Below, piece after piece: positions 1 to 7,115 of a stretch of 7,363 nucleotides of DNA. Position numbers and translations under genes: made by a program. Position 1 is the stretch's first letter. Every line of letters starts with the position of its first letter. The stretch comes from Pseudomonadota bacterium (lineage in GTDB: Bacteria > Bdellovibrionota > Oligoflexia > Oligoflexales > Oligoflexaceae), in the NCBI GenBank assembly GCA_029556045.1, contig JAKQGS010000105.1, positions 1-7,363 of the forward strand, read 5' to 3'. A model generated the notes under the pieces. It saw nothing but the letters and a program-made list of their open reading frames with translations, was not told the origin of the DNA and searched no databases.

Positions 1-423
1 GATCTAACCCTGATGGGGCGGGAGCGGGATGTCAACATCTGGGTGCGGGATCAGAGCCCTGACTGGCGCTTGGGTCTCCGGATGGCCAATCTTGATCTTT
101 CGATACTGTTGGGCTATCAGCTCAACCGCAACTGGCGGGGACGGCTTGCCATGATTACCTGCCTGAAAGATCCGGAAGAAAGCGACAAGGCCCAACACTT
201 CCTACAGTCCCTGCAACGGGACGCTCGACTGCCGGTGCGAACGGAAATTATGGTCAAGGAATGTGATTTCGTGGATGCGCTTCCCAGCGTCCCGAAAGCG
301 GATCTCAACATCTTTGGCCTGGACGAAAAATTCGACCTTCAAAAGCTGCATCAGTATAAACAACTGACGGCGGCATCCTGCCTCTTTGTTATGGATTCCG
401 GCGAAGAATCCGCGCTTGCTTGA
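1..423 (+). CDS. SLC12/APC-type permease, C-terminal cytoplasmic fragment (5' end outside window)
   Basis: The frame is open from base 1 to the TGA at 421-423, giving 140 residues; the true start lies upstream of the window. No membrane segment is present in the visible part, so this is a soluble tail. It resembles the cytoplasmic C-terminal domain of bacterial cation-chloride-cotransporter-like amino acid permeases: an opening block with DVNIWVRDQSPDW, then NLDLSILLGYQL, a strand GRLAMITCL followed by a helix rich in charged residues, then KADLNIFGL and the closing SCLFVMDSGEESALA. In that family this tail follows about twelve membrane helices and adopts a USP-like fold that probably regulates transport. 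Family assignment rests on recalled motifs; the substrate (amino acid or ion with chloride) cannot be told. It converges with the minus-strand signalling operon to its right, and no U-tract terminator follows it. Confidence 0.7.
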   Translation, partial: DLTLMGRERDVNIWVRDQSPDWRLGLRMANLDLSILLGYQLNRNWRGRLAMITCLKDPEESDKAQHFLQSLQRDARLPVRTEIMVKECDFVDALPSVPKADLNIFGLDEKFDLQKLHQYKQLTAASCLFVMDSGEESALA

Positions 424-434
424 GGCATCTCCTC

Positions 435-513
435 CTTCATTCTGCCCCTGAGCAGAACGAAGAGTAAGAGTCTCTATGCGAAGCAGATCCTTCACTTCGT
501 TCTGGACGACGCG
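435..513. repeat. Degenerate inverted-repeat element in the gap between convergent genes
   Basis: The 116-base gap holds three related segments. Bases 435-445 and 452-462 form an 11-bp stem with a 6-base loop; the single mismatch on the plus strand (A439 against C458) becomes a U-G pair in minus-strand RNA. Bases 495-504 (CTTCGTTCTG) are an exact reverse complement of 453-462 and a 9/10 direct copy of 435-444, so the middle arm can pair with either side. The pattern CAGAACGAAG, TCTCTATGCG, AAGCAGATCCTTCAC, TTCGTTCTGGA resembles the dispersed intergenic palindromes seen in many bacterial genomes (recalled, not searched). Neither stem is followed by a U-run on either strand, so an intrinsic terminator is not supported, although the structure could still slow or protect transcripts ending here. 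Confidence 0.5.
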
Positions 514-539
514 GTGGCGTTCGGGATGATGGCTCGGCC

Positions 540-2645
540 TCAGCTGGCTTTGGCGGGCTTACGATGCGACAGCAGGTATTCGGTATATCCATTCAGGGCT
601 TTGGGGGTAAAGAGTCCCCGTAAACACGCAGGAACACTACCCTGGGAATCCCCAAACAGACGGGCCCGCATGGGAGTATCCCATCGACTGGTCTGTTCTA
701 CCGCCAAAAGATGATCTTCCTCGATGGAACGATCTGCCAGTTTAAAGGGTTGCCCGGCACGGTAGGCAGCATTCATGCGATCATGCAATGATATGGCTCG
801 GTCATACACAGGGCTGTCACCGCTATCCACAGCTCTTTTGACATAGACAAAACCCAGTTTGTCTTCACCTGATTTTATCAGAGCCAATCCAAGGTTATAG
901 TTCACGATGGCGGACAATTCGGAATTTTTCTTGGGGATCGACTGCAGGGTTTTTTTATAGAGCTGAATCCCCTCTTGCTTGGCACCGGTTCGGGTACGCC
1001 CCACCGCCATATTGTTCATGAATGCAACCACATCCTCGACGCCGCTGATCTGTTCCATAAGGCCCCTGGCTTTGTCCACATGACCTTCCATGACATTGTA
1101 TTTGGCTTCTGCCGTCATGACTCCAGGATTCAATTGGTCCTGGGATTTAGCTTCATCGATCGTGGCGCCCGCTTCACTGACCAACCCTGTTTCCATCTTG
1201 ATTTCCGCCAGTTCGCACAGGCGCTCAAGGTTTTTCGGCGATAGATTGCTGGCTTTTTCCATCAAAGCCAGAGCTGCTTTATAGTCCCGCAATTTCATCA
1301 GGCAGCGAGCCAGCATGGCAATGACATCCACATTATCGCCATCCGATTCCCTCACCGCATTGATTAAATGGGTGAGAGCTTCTTCGTAACGTTGGTTTTG
1401 ATAAGCAAACATGCCACTGACGTAGTGGGCACGGGATCGGGGCACATCCTCCATTTTCAGGAAACGATCCCGCAGGGATCGGGCAGTGGCCACTTCTCCA
1501 TTTTGCAGAGCTTGCACGATCCGTCGTTCCATGCTTTTGATTTCGGTAGGCTCTCGATGCTGCTGAATGGTCCAGGCAATTGCCATGGCCAGCTGCTTGG
1601 TGGTGACGGGTTTCTTCAGAATATGGGAGGCACCCATCTCCTTCAACAATTGAATATCAGCCCGTATCAATTGGCTGTTCAGGATGATGATTGGCACATT
1701 GCGAAAGCCATGGGCGCGCACCCGCTGAATGAAATACGGTCCGGTCAGGGCGGGCAGTTGCCACTCCTGAATAATCAGGTGTGGTTCAGGGTTTTGACTC
1801 AAATGCTGCCACGCCTGCTCACCGTCGTTAAAGGTGGATACTTCGCTGACGCCTATTTTCCACAAGACTTCTTTGGCCACTTGCAGTTGCTGGTCATCGT
1901 GGTCGATGATCACCGCCGTGCTGATACTGTGTTTCGTGGCAAAGGAGCCATCCCCTTCCCCGGAGCTTCCCAGGTACAGGGCTTGAAGTTGAGCTGCCCG
2001 ATCGGCAATATGATGACTAAAAAATTGCGCCTGATTGATCACGATACGTCCCTGGCTTTTACTGCCGGATTTAAACAGGGCTTCCGCAAGGTTCAAAGCC
2101 AGGTTTTGGTCTTCATAAAAGCGATTCCACAGGCTTTGCTCCAGGTTGATCAACTCATCCCACACCTTGAATTCATTGAGGTACTCACGAAAGTATTCCG
2201 CCGCAATATAGGCCTCTCCCTCCGTCAGGGTCTCGATGCGGTCCAATAAGGTTTTGATTTCACGCGATACGTTTTTGATCTGAAAGTCTGCTTCATGCCA
2301 ACTCAGCAGTCCCAGTTCAAAGGCTTTGGGCAGACATTGGGTCTGCTTGCGGGAGAGGAAAAGACTCACCCTCACATGATGAAGGGTCGGTAAATTAGTC
2401 AACCTTTCCAAAAGCACCAGGGAATTGATCTTGGCATGCTCATGCAGGGGTGTCATCACCCAATCCACCAGGAATGGGTCATCCCCCAAAGCATGCAATA
2501 GCTGCTCATGTCCCGCAAAAACTTCAATGGATTGAAATCCAGCCCGTGTTGCCACCGCCTTGATGGCTTCCACCACGTTCGCGCGTCCATCCACGATGCC
2601 GATGCGCACCGTACGCCGGAAGATTTTTTCGGCGGTTTCTCCCAT
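540..2645 (-). CDS. REC-REC-TPR protein with a degenerate second receiver (Asp to Glu)
   Basis: This 701-residue protein is probably cytoplasmic, with no signal peptide or membrane segment. Residues about 13-135 form a first receiver-like domain: IGIVDG gives acidic D19, and D61 in LVDWVMTP is the likely phosphoacceptor, but the usual Lys near the end is not evident. Residues about 242-365 form a clearer receiver (AVIIDHDD, IIQEWQLPALTG, PIIILNS, ILKKPV). There the phosphoacceptor position is E294, the switch Thr/Ser is N323, one of the paired acidic residues is H249, and K345 is kept. Residues about 373-640 contain TPR-type helical repeats, clearest at SGMFAYQNQRYEEALTHLI. No DNA-binding, GGDEF, EAL or kinase domain is seen, so it probably acts as a protein-binding scaffold. 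Its ATG shares one base with the PilZ stop, with GGAG about 11 bases upstream, indicating translational coupling. Exact role and partners are unknown. Confidence 0.85.
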   Translation of the reverse strand: MGETAEKIFRRTVRIGIVDGRANVVEAIKAVATRAGFQSIEVFAGHEQLLHALGDDPFLVDWVMTPLHEHAKINSLVLLERLTNLPTLHHVRVSLFLSRKQTQCLPKAFELGLLSWHEADFQIKNVSREIKTLLDRIETLTEGEAYIAAEYFREYLNEFKVWDELINLEQSLWNRFYEDQNLALNLAEALFKSGSKSQGRIVINQAQFFSHHIADRAAQLQALYLGSSGEGDGSFATKHSISTAVIIDHDDQQLQVAKEVLWKIGVSEVSTFNDGEQAWQHLSQNPEPHLIIQEWQLPALTGPYFIQRVRAHGFRNVPIIILNSQLIRADIQLLKEMGASHILKKPVTTKQLAMAIAWTIQQHREPTEIKSMERRIVQALQNGEVATARSLRDRFLKMEDVPRSRAHYVSGMFAYQNQRYEEALTHLINAVRESDGDNVDVIAMLARCLMKLRDYKAALALMEKASNLSPKNLERLCELAEIKMETGLVSEAGATIDEAKSQDQLNPGVMTAEAKYNVMEGHVDKARGLMEQISGVEDVVAFMNNMAVGRTRTGAKQEGIQLYKKTLQSIPKKNSELSAIVNYNLGLALIKSGEDKLGFVYVKRAVDSGDSPVYDRAISLHDRMNAAYRAGQPFKLADRSIEEDHLLAVEQTSRWDTPMRARLFGDSQGSVPACLRGLFTPKALNGYTEYLLSHRKPAKAS

Positions 2646-3037
2646 TATTCCGAAATCTCCAGGGTGTCATACTGCTTGAGAAAATCCACCAGATCCCAAT
2701 CTGCACCAGCGGTTTCATCCATCAATGCGATGCCGATGCGTTCCATATCCTGCAATTGGTCAATTTTTTGAATATCAGGATTGGCGGCCACCCACTGCAC
2801 CCTAAACCGTAGGCAGGTTTGGGCCTCATCATCAAAGGTAATCCATACAAAGTCACCGGGACGTGGGCCCGGCTCAATCAGCATTCCCATGCCCTTGCTG
2901 CTGACGTCGATAAACATGGCTTCCATGATGTTGCCGTGTTGATCGGAAATAGTGCACGGTATGTACCCCGTCACCTCATAGCGGGTAAACTGGCGTTTCT
3001 CCCGCGGATTAATCGTGGCCGATGCGGTTGTGCTCAC
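2645..3037 (-). CDS. PilZ-domain c-di-GMP-binding protein
   Basis: A single PilZ domain fills most of this 130-residue protein. Counting from the GTG start, R15-x-x-x-R19 (RQFTR) and D44-x-S46-x-x-G49 (DVSSKG) are the two motifs that contact cyclic di-GMP, and both are intact, so ligand binding is expected. The barrel continues through GDFVWITF, LRFRVQWV and RIGIALM; a helix (WDLVDFLKQY) closes it. Such stand-alone PilZ proteins act by binding partner proteins, often in motility, adhesion or secretion. I chose GTG at 3037 because GAGGGGGG lies 5 bases before it. A TTG at 3052 with AAGGA 5 bases upstream would add five residues (MRGDP) and cannot be excluded. The TAA stop overlaps the next gene's ATG by one base, making the REC-TPR protein the obvious candidate partner. 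Confidence 0.88.
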   Translation of the reverse strand: MSTTASATINPREKRQFTRYEVTGYIPCTISDQHGNIMEAMFIDVSSKGMGMLIEPGPRPGDFVWITFDDEAQTCLRFRVQWVAANPDIQKIDQLQDMERIGIALMDETAGADWDLVDFLKQYDTLEISE

Positions 3038-3066
3038 GGGGTCCCCCCTCAATCTGGTCCTTCCGG

Positions 3067-3094
3067 TTTATCGGCAGTGGAGGGAGATTCTTAA
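3067..3094 (-). promoter_or_regulatory. Possible sigma-70-type promoter for the PilZ/REC-TPR operon
   Basis: On the minus strand, TTAAGA (3094-3089) and GATAAA (3072-3067) are separated by 16 bases. Each matches the E. coli consensus hexamer at 4 of 6 positions. The site sits just after the terminator of the upstream operon, where a promoter would be expected. It would start RNA near 3060, removing the Shine-Dalgarno of the TTG start and favouring the GTG at 3037. The match is weak and this is inference. Confidence 0.25.
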
Positions 3095-3100
3095 CCCGCG

Positions 3101-3137
3101 ATAAAAAAATAAAATCCCCGTGATATTTCACAGGGAT
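3101..3137 (-). terminator. Intrinsic terminator of the recA-DUF885 operon
   Basis: In minus-strand RNA, AUCCCUGUGA pairs with UCACGGGGAU around an AAUA loop, giving a 10-bp stem with one U-G wobble, followed at once by a U-run (UUUUAUUUUUUU, 3114-3103). It starts 25 bases after the DUF885 stop codon. On the plus strand the wobble becomes a C-A mismatch and no U-run follows, so the element points towards decreasing coordinates. A competing 6-bp pairing (3116-3121 with 3149-3154) exists but has a 27-base loop and is weaker. Confidence 0.85.
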
Positions 3138-3162
3138 ACGACATTTTTACGGGGTGATTTTT

Positions 3163-5022
3163 TTAATGAGCGGGTTTTTCTCCGTTTTTGTTCTCATCCG
3201 GTGCTGGAAGCTTACCATTTTGTAAGAGAACCCAATTCTTAATCTGATGATCCAGAACATCCAGTGGCAGTGGGCCGTTTTTCAGCACCTGGTCATGAAA
3301 CCGACGCACATCAAACTTTTCCCCCAGTTCCTTTTGGGCATATTCCCGCAGCATAACCAGATGATTTTTTCCGATCATGTATGCAGTCGCTTGACCCGGC
3401 ATCACGATATAGCGTTCAATTTCCTTCACCGCCTCACCACGACCACTGGGGGACTGCGTCACCATGTAATCGATGGCCCGCTCGCGGCTCCACTTTTTGG
3501 CGTGGATTCCAGTGTCCACCACCAGACGCACTGCCCGCATCAGCTCCATGGAGAGACGACCAAAGTCGGAGTAGGGATCCTTGTATAGCCCGATTTCCTT
3601 GCCCAGCCGCTCGCTGTAAAGACCCCAGCCTTCCGAATAAGCGGTATAGTCGCTAAACCGGCGAAACTTAGGCAATCCCTCCAGCCTTTGCGCGATGGAG
3701 ATTTGCATGTGATGTCCAGGGACCGCCTCGTGATAGGCCAATGCCTCGATTTCATAACGTGGGACCTGTTTGAGATCAAATAAGTTCACGTAATAGATGC
3801 CCGGCCGTGATCCATCCAGTGCGGGAGCTTCATAAAAAGCAATTCCCGCAGATTTTTCGCGAAAGGCCTCCACCGGCCGCACTTCCAGGTCATCCTGCGG
3901 TAAAATCCCAAACAACCGGGGCAAATCAGCCTTCATTTGCCCAATGATCCCCTGCGCCTCTTTCATATAAGCCGCACGCCCCTTGAGGTCGTTGCTGTAA
4001 TAAAATTGCGGCGATTTTCGCATATGATCAAAGAAACCTAATAATGACCCCTTAAAACCCACCTGTTTTTGAATAGCGGCCATCTCCCCATGGATGCGTT
4101 TGACTTCCGCCAGTCCCAGCTGATGGATGTCTTCCGGGGTCATTTTGGTGGTGGTGATCCGCTGCAGTCTTTGCCGGTAATAGGCCTCCCCATCCGGAAG
4201 AGTCCAGGCACCCACTTGGGTGGGGGCTTTCTTGTGAAGTTTTTTCATATAGGAGATCAGATTGCGGTACGCAGGCCCCACGTCATCCCGCAAGGCGGTG
4301 TTGGCAGCGTCTGTCAGACGTTTTTTATCCGCTTCATTTGCGCCTTTCAGCGCCGCAACCTTGCGGGAAAAGTCCGCCAGGAGAAGACTCTCCCCCTTGC
4401 CTCCAAAGGGTCGACCCTTGATGATGTTTTCGCAATCCTGAATCACCTTGTCGAACACAAACCGCGGTGGAATGACACCAGCCTTTTCCTGCTCTTGCAT
4501 GCGGGTCATGGTCTGTTGCATTTGCACAGAAAAAGCCTTGAGCCGGGCAACATAGGCGTCCGCATCGGATACTTGATCCACCCGGTGCACGTTCATCATA
4601 AACACCGGAAACTCCGCGTGCTCCCCGAACATCTGATTCACGGGGAATCCGTGGTTGCGAAAAGCATACCCGTCAACAGCCCATTGGTTTTTACGCTTGT
4701 ACAGCTCATAACTCAGGCGGGCCTGCTCGTCCAATAGGTCGAATTTAAAGGTTTCCAGAGTTTTCAGGCGCTCCTGGGCCAGCACCAGCTGTTGCTGTCG
4801 AAATGCCTCTGACTCGTCGTCCAGCTTGTCATAACCGTCCTTCAGGCCAAGACGGCTGGCCCACTGGGGTGAACGGGCCACATCCGCATCAAACTGCTCG
4901 TCCAACCATTGGTTCAAACGAGCGGTTTCTTCGGCAGCTTGCGACACCACCGGTTCAGGGGTGGTGGTGCAGGCGGCCAGAATCCATAACAGCAAAAATG
5001 CAGCGTTAAATTTAAACTTCAT
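3163..5022 (-). CDS. DUF885-family lipoprotein, putative zinc-peptidase-like protein
   Basis: This 619-residue protein begins with a lipoprotein signal: a short basic start (MKFKFN), a hydrophobic core and the lipobox LAAC with Cys18. Residue 19 is Thr, not Asp, which by the E. coli +2 rule fits sorting to the outer membrane. The rest matches the DUF885 family (length about 600). H431-E432 and H437-H438 in YHEAVPGHHMQ form the family's putative metal site, with E464 in YSEGWGLYSE the likely further ligand. SPSGRGEAVKEIERY and MPGQATAYMIG near residues 524-551 are other typical blocks. DUF885 members are helical, thermolysin-like proteins of mostly unknown substrate. The AGGAG at 5036-5032 overlaps the recA TAG stop and sits 9 bases before this ATG, so it is the second gene of a recA transcript. 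A strong terminator follows. Family is well supported; enzymatic activity is inferred. Confidence 0.85.
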   Translation of the reverse strand: MKFKFNAAFLLLWILAACTTTPEPVVSQAAEETARLNQWLDEQFDADVARSPQWASRLGLKDGYDKLDDESEAFRQQQLVLAQERLKTLETFKFDLLDEQARLSYELYKRKNQWAVDGYAFRNHGFPVNQMFGEHAEFPVFMMNVHRVDQVSDADAYVARLKAFSVQMQQTMTRMQEQEKAGVIPPRFVFDKVIQDCENIIKGRPFGGKGESLLLADFSRKVAALKGANEADKKRLTDAANTALRDDVGPAYRNLISYMKKLHKKAPTQVGAWTLPDGEAYYRQRLQRITTTKMTPEDIHQLGLAEVKRIHGEMAAIQKQVGFKGSLLGFFDHMRKSPQFYYSNDLKGRAAYMKEAQGIIGQMKADLPRLFGILPQDDLEVRPVEAFREKSAGIAFYEAPALDGSRPGIYYVNLFDLKQVPRYEIEALAYHEAVPGHHMQISIAQRLEGLPKFRRFSDYTAYSEGWGLYSERLGKEIGLYKDPYSDFGRLSMELMRAVRLVVDTGIHAKKWSRERAIDYMVTQSPSGRGEAVKEIERYIVMPGQATAYMIGKNHLVMLREYAQKELGEKFDVRRFHDQVLKNGPLPLDVLDHQIKNWVLLQNGKLPAPDENKNGEKPAH

Positions 5023-5034
5023 CCAGGTCTTCTC

Positions 5035-6165
5035 CTATTTACCGCTGGCGCCTTTTTTGGCTGGAGCTATTGACGGAGCGGCTTTCGCTTCATCCTTGAG
5101 CTCCAGATCCTTTTTGGGGGCTTCCTTGTCTTTGGCGACAACGCCTTTGTCCGCATCTCCAGCTGTCAGGCCGTACATCTTGCGCATTTCCCGCTCAATT
5201 TCCGAGAACATCGCCGGATTGGCCGCCAGGAAGTCCTTGGCATTCTCACGCCCTTGCCCCAAGCGTTGTTCCTTGTAGGAGAACCACGCACCGGTTTTGG
5301 ACACCACCTCTTTGGTGCATGCCATATCCAGAACATCCCCGATTTTGGAAATGCCGGCGCCAAACATGATATCGAACTCAGCTTCCCGGAAGGGGGCGGC
5401 CACTTTGTTCTTCACCACCTTGACCCGCACGCGGTTGCCCACCACTTCCTCGCCCTGCTTGATGGAGCCGATACGGCGGATATCCAGACGGACGGACGAG
5501 TAGAACTTCAGAGCGTTACCACCGGTGGTGGTCTCAGGGTTGCCAAACATCACGCCGATTTTCATTCGGATCTGGTTGATAAAAATAACCGTGCACTTGG
5601 AGCGGGCCACCGAAGCGGTCAGCTTGCGCAGCGCCTGTGACATCAGACGAGCCTGCAAACCCACGTGGGTGTCCCCCATTTCCCCTTCAATCTCAGCTTT
5701 GGGCGTCAAGGCCGCCACGGAGTCTACAATCACCAGATCCACGGCGTCGCTGCGCACCAGGGTATCCACAATTTCCAGGGCCTGCTCGCCGGTGTCCGGT
5801 TGCGACACCAGCAGTTCATCCAGATTGACGCCGATTTTTCTGGCATAACTGGTATCCAGAGCATGCTCGGCGTCCACAAAAGCCGCCACGCCGCCCATCT
5901 TTTGGGCTTCCGAGACGATATTCAGGGTCAGGGTGGTCTTGCCGCTGGACTCAGGACCGTAGATTTCAACGATCCGACCGCGGGGTACGCCGCCTACGCC
6001 CAGCGCCACATCCAACGACAGTGCGCCGGTGGGAATCACCTGAATGGCTTCCAGCGGCTGATCGCCCTTGCCCAGGCGCATGATGGCTCCCTTGCCAAAC
6101 TGCTTTTCAATCGCACCCACCGCTGCATCGATCGCCTTCAACTTGTCTTTTGCATTTTCCATCAT
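5035..6165 (-). CDS. recA: RecA recombinase
   Basis: RecA forms ATP-dependent filaments on single-stranded DNA, catalyses strand exchange and triggers LexA self-cleavage in SOS systems. All core elements are present: Walker A GPESSGKT (70-77), catalytic E100 in VDAEHALD, Walker B LVIVDS with D148, L1 around [10 protein letters not shown], the block [22 protein letters not shown] leading into L2 (about 195-216), and a C-terminal GAWFSY. The protein is 376 residues, longer than the E. coli enzyme (353). The excess is a low-complexity tail after about residue 333, rich in Lys, Asp and Ala and ending KKGASGK. The first of two tandem ATGs (6165) is chosen because GAGGAG (6180-6175) is 9 bases upstream; a start at 6162 would remove one Met. 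No recX follows. It lies 55 bases downstream of the EI24 gene and 12 bases upstream of the DUF885 gene. No classical SOS box is visible before it. Confidence 0.98.
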   Translation of the reverse strand: MMENAKDKLKAIDAAVGAIEKQFGKGAIMRLGKGDQPLEAIQVIPTGALSLDVALGVGGVPRGRIVEIYGPESSGKTTLTLNIVSEAQKMGGVAAFVDAEHALDTSYARKIGVNLDELLVSQPDTGEQALEIVDTLVRSDAVDLVIVDSVAALTPKAEIEGEMGDTHVGLQARLMSQALRKLTASVARSKCTVIFINQIRMKIGVMFGNPETTTGGNALKFYSSVRLDIRRIGSIKQGEEVVGNRVRVKVVKNKVAAPFREAEFDIMFGAGISKIGDVLDMACTKEVVSKTGAWFSYKEQRLGQGRENAKDFLAANPAMFSEIEREMRKMYGLTAGDADKGVVAKDKEAPKKDLELKDEAKAAPSIAPAKKGASGK

Positions 6166-6220
6166 AACCTTTGACTCCTCTGATCAAAAAATAAGCGTCT
6201 ATCCAAAACCTATATCGCCG

Positions 6221-6934
6221 CTATCGCACGGGAGGCGATCGCTTGGTCAATTCATCCAGGCACAGCATGGTCCCTCCCGCCACCGCCAGGGGGAGCAAAA
6301 AAAGCTGCAGCACGGGGATGGTCAACCACAGCCCAAATCCCAGCACCGCCCAAAAATCCCCGCGCACAAAGCGCCAGCGTTGCTGCAGGGTCCACCCCCG
6401 CCGCTGCAGGGGATAATCGTAAAATTCCCATCCAATAAAAAAGGCTGCTATGAAGAATGACAGTACATTGATGCCCGGAATAAACAACAACAAGATGCTA
6501 ACCCCGGCGATCATGACGACTTTCTTAAGCTCCTCCGGAATGAGGCGAAGGGATGCCCAAAATCCCATTTCCTGGCAACTCCCCGTGAGATCCTTCTCCA
6601 CCTTGCCGGAAATCCATTCATAAAGTGGTGCTGCCAGGACGTTCACCATAAGCAGACAGAGCAACAGCGACAGTCCCAACAGACCGAGATACACCAAAGC
6701 CTTGGCCACGAGGTAGACCGGTAACAGGATCCATGAATCCGGACGGTCAAAAAGAATGCGTGCCATCCAGACGTCCTGGTACTGCACAAAAAATGTCCAC
6801 CCTACGCCCAATGCCGCAAAGCCCAGGACCCAGGGCACACCCAGAGCCAAAAACGCTCCCGGATGACGACGTAGCCACGATACGCCGGCTAAAAACGTCT
6901 TAACACCACGAAAAAACTCAGAAAATGGGTTCAT
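6221..6934 (-). CDS. EI24/CysZ-like integral membrane protein
   Basis: This 237-residue inner-membrane protein has hydrophobic stretches at about 28-50, 67-103, 139-168 and 195-227, probably six or so helices. Family marks of EI24/CysZ are NVLAAPLYEWISGKVEKDL (98-116), DYPLQRRGWTLQQRW (173-187) and the final GFGLWL, IPVLQLFLLPLAVAGGT. In E. coli CysZ transports sulfate, but no cysteine-synthesis gene is nearby here, so the substrate is left open and no symbol is given. The ATG is firm: the codon immediately before it in frame is TGA. AGGGG lies 5 bases upstream. A five-codon mini-ORF overlaps the start. It heads the run EI24-recA-DUF885; whether recA also has its own promoter in the 55-base gap cannot be decided from sequence. 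It is divergent from the secreted-protein gene at 7116. Confidence 0.82.
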   Translation of the reverse strand: MNPFSEFFRGVKTFLAGVSWLRRHPGAFLALGVPWVLGFAALGVGWTFFVQYQDVWMARILFDRPDSWILLPVYLVAKALVYLGLLGLSLLLCLLMVNVLAAPLYEWISGKVEKDLTGSCQEMGFWASLRLIPEELKKVVMIAGVSILLLFIPGINVLSFFIAAFFIGWEFYDYPLQRRGWTLQQRWRFVRGDFWAVLGFGLWLTIPVLQLFLLPLAVAGGTMLCLDELTKRSPPVR

Positions 6935-6948
6935 TCACACCCCTGCAT
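6931..6948 (-). other. Five-codon mini-ORF overlapping the EI24 gene start (possible leader)
   Basis: On the minus strand an ATG at 6948 encodes MQGCE and ends at a TGA (6933-6931) that overlaps the EI24 ATG in the arrangement ATGA. AGGAGA (6963-6958) lies 9 bases before the mini-ORF, a better ribosome binding site than the AGGGG inside it that serves the membrane protein. Ribosomes ending on the mini-ORF could restart on the main gene. A peptide this short may be chance; only the layout supports it. Confidence 0.3.
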
Positions 6949-7115
6949 GATAGCGCTTCTCCTAGCTTCGGATAACTGGGCGGCATCTTATCGCGATCAC
7001 CCATCTTTTGCCATATCTCTAAAAATCATCCGCCCGTAGTCGTTGATTCCCATCAAGGAGATGAAGCCTCCCGCCGATAGCAATCCCAGAATGTTTCACA
7101 CACGCGGACCGGTAA

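Noticed and set aside
202..495. 97-codon minus-strand ORF across the permease 3' end
   Set aside because: Antisense to the permease tail, whose closing motif is family-typical; continues into the repeat gap and has no domain.
1368..2249. 293-codon plus-strand ORF opposite the REC-TPR gene
   Set aside because: It lies entirely antisense to a gene with clear receiver and TPR motifs, is rich in His/Gln/Leu as shadow frames are, and shows no recognisable domain.
4069..4737. 222-codon plus-strand ORF opposite the DUF885 gene
   Set aside because: Antisense shadow of a well-supported lipoprotein gene; no motif and no convincing ribosome binding site.
5665..6174. 169-codon plus-strand ORF opposite recA
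   Set aside because: Shadow of recA, which is certain; its composition (His, Gln, Gly) reflects the reverse complement of recA codons.
6186..6225. Possible terminator between the EI24 gene and recA (U-rich run in minus-strand RNA)
   Set aside because: Only about four to six loosely paired bases with a loop near 20 bases precede the U-run, too weak to call.
7043..7056. Palindrome TTGAT-N4-ATCAA in the divergent gap
   Set aside because: Five-base arms are short enough to occur by chance, and no promoter of known position overlaps it.
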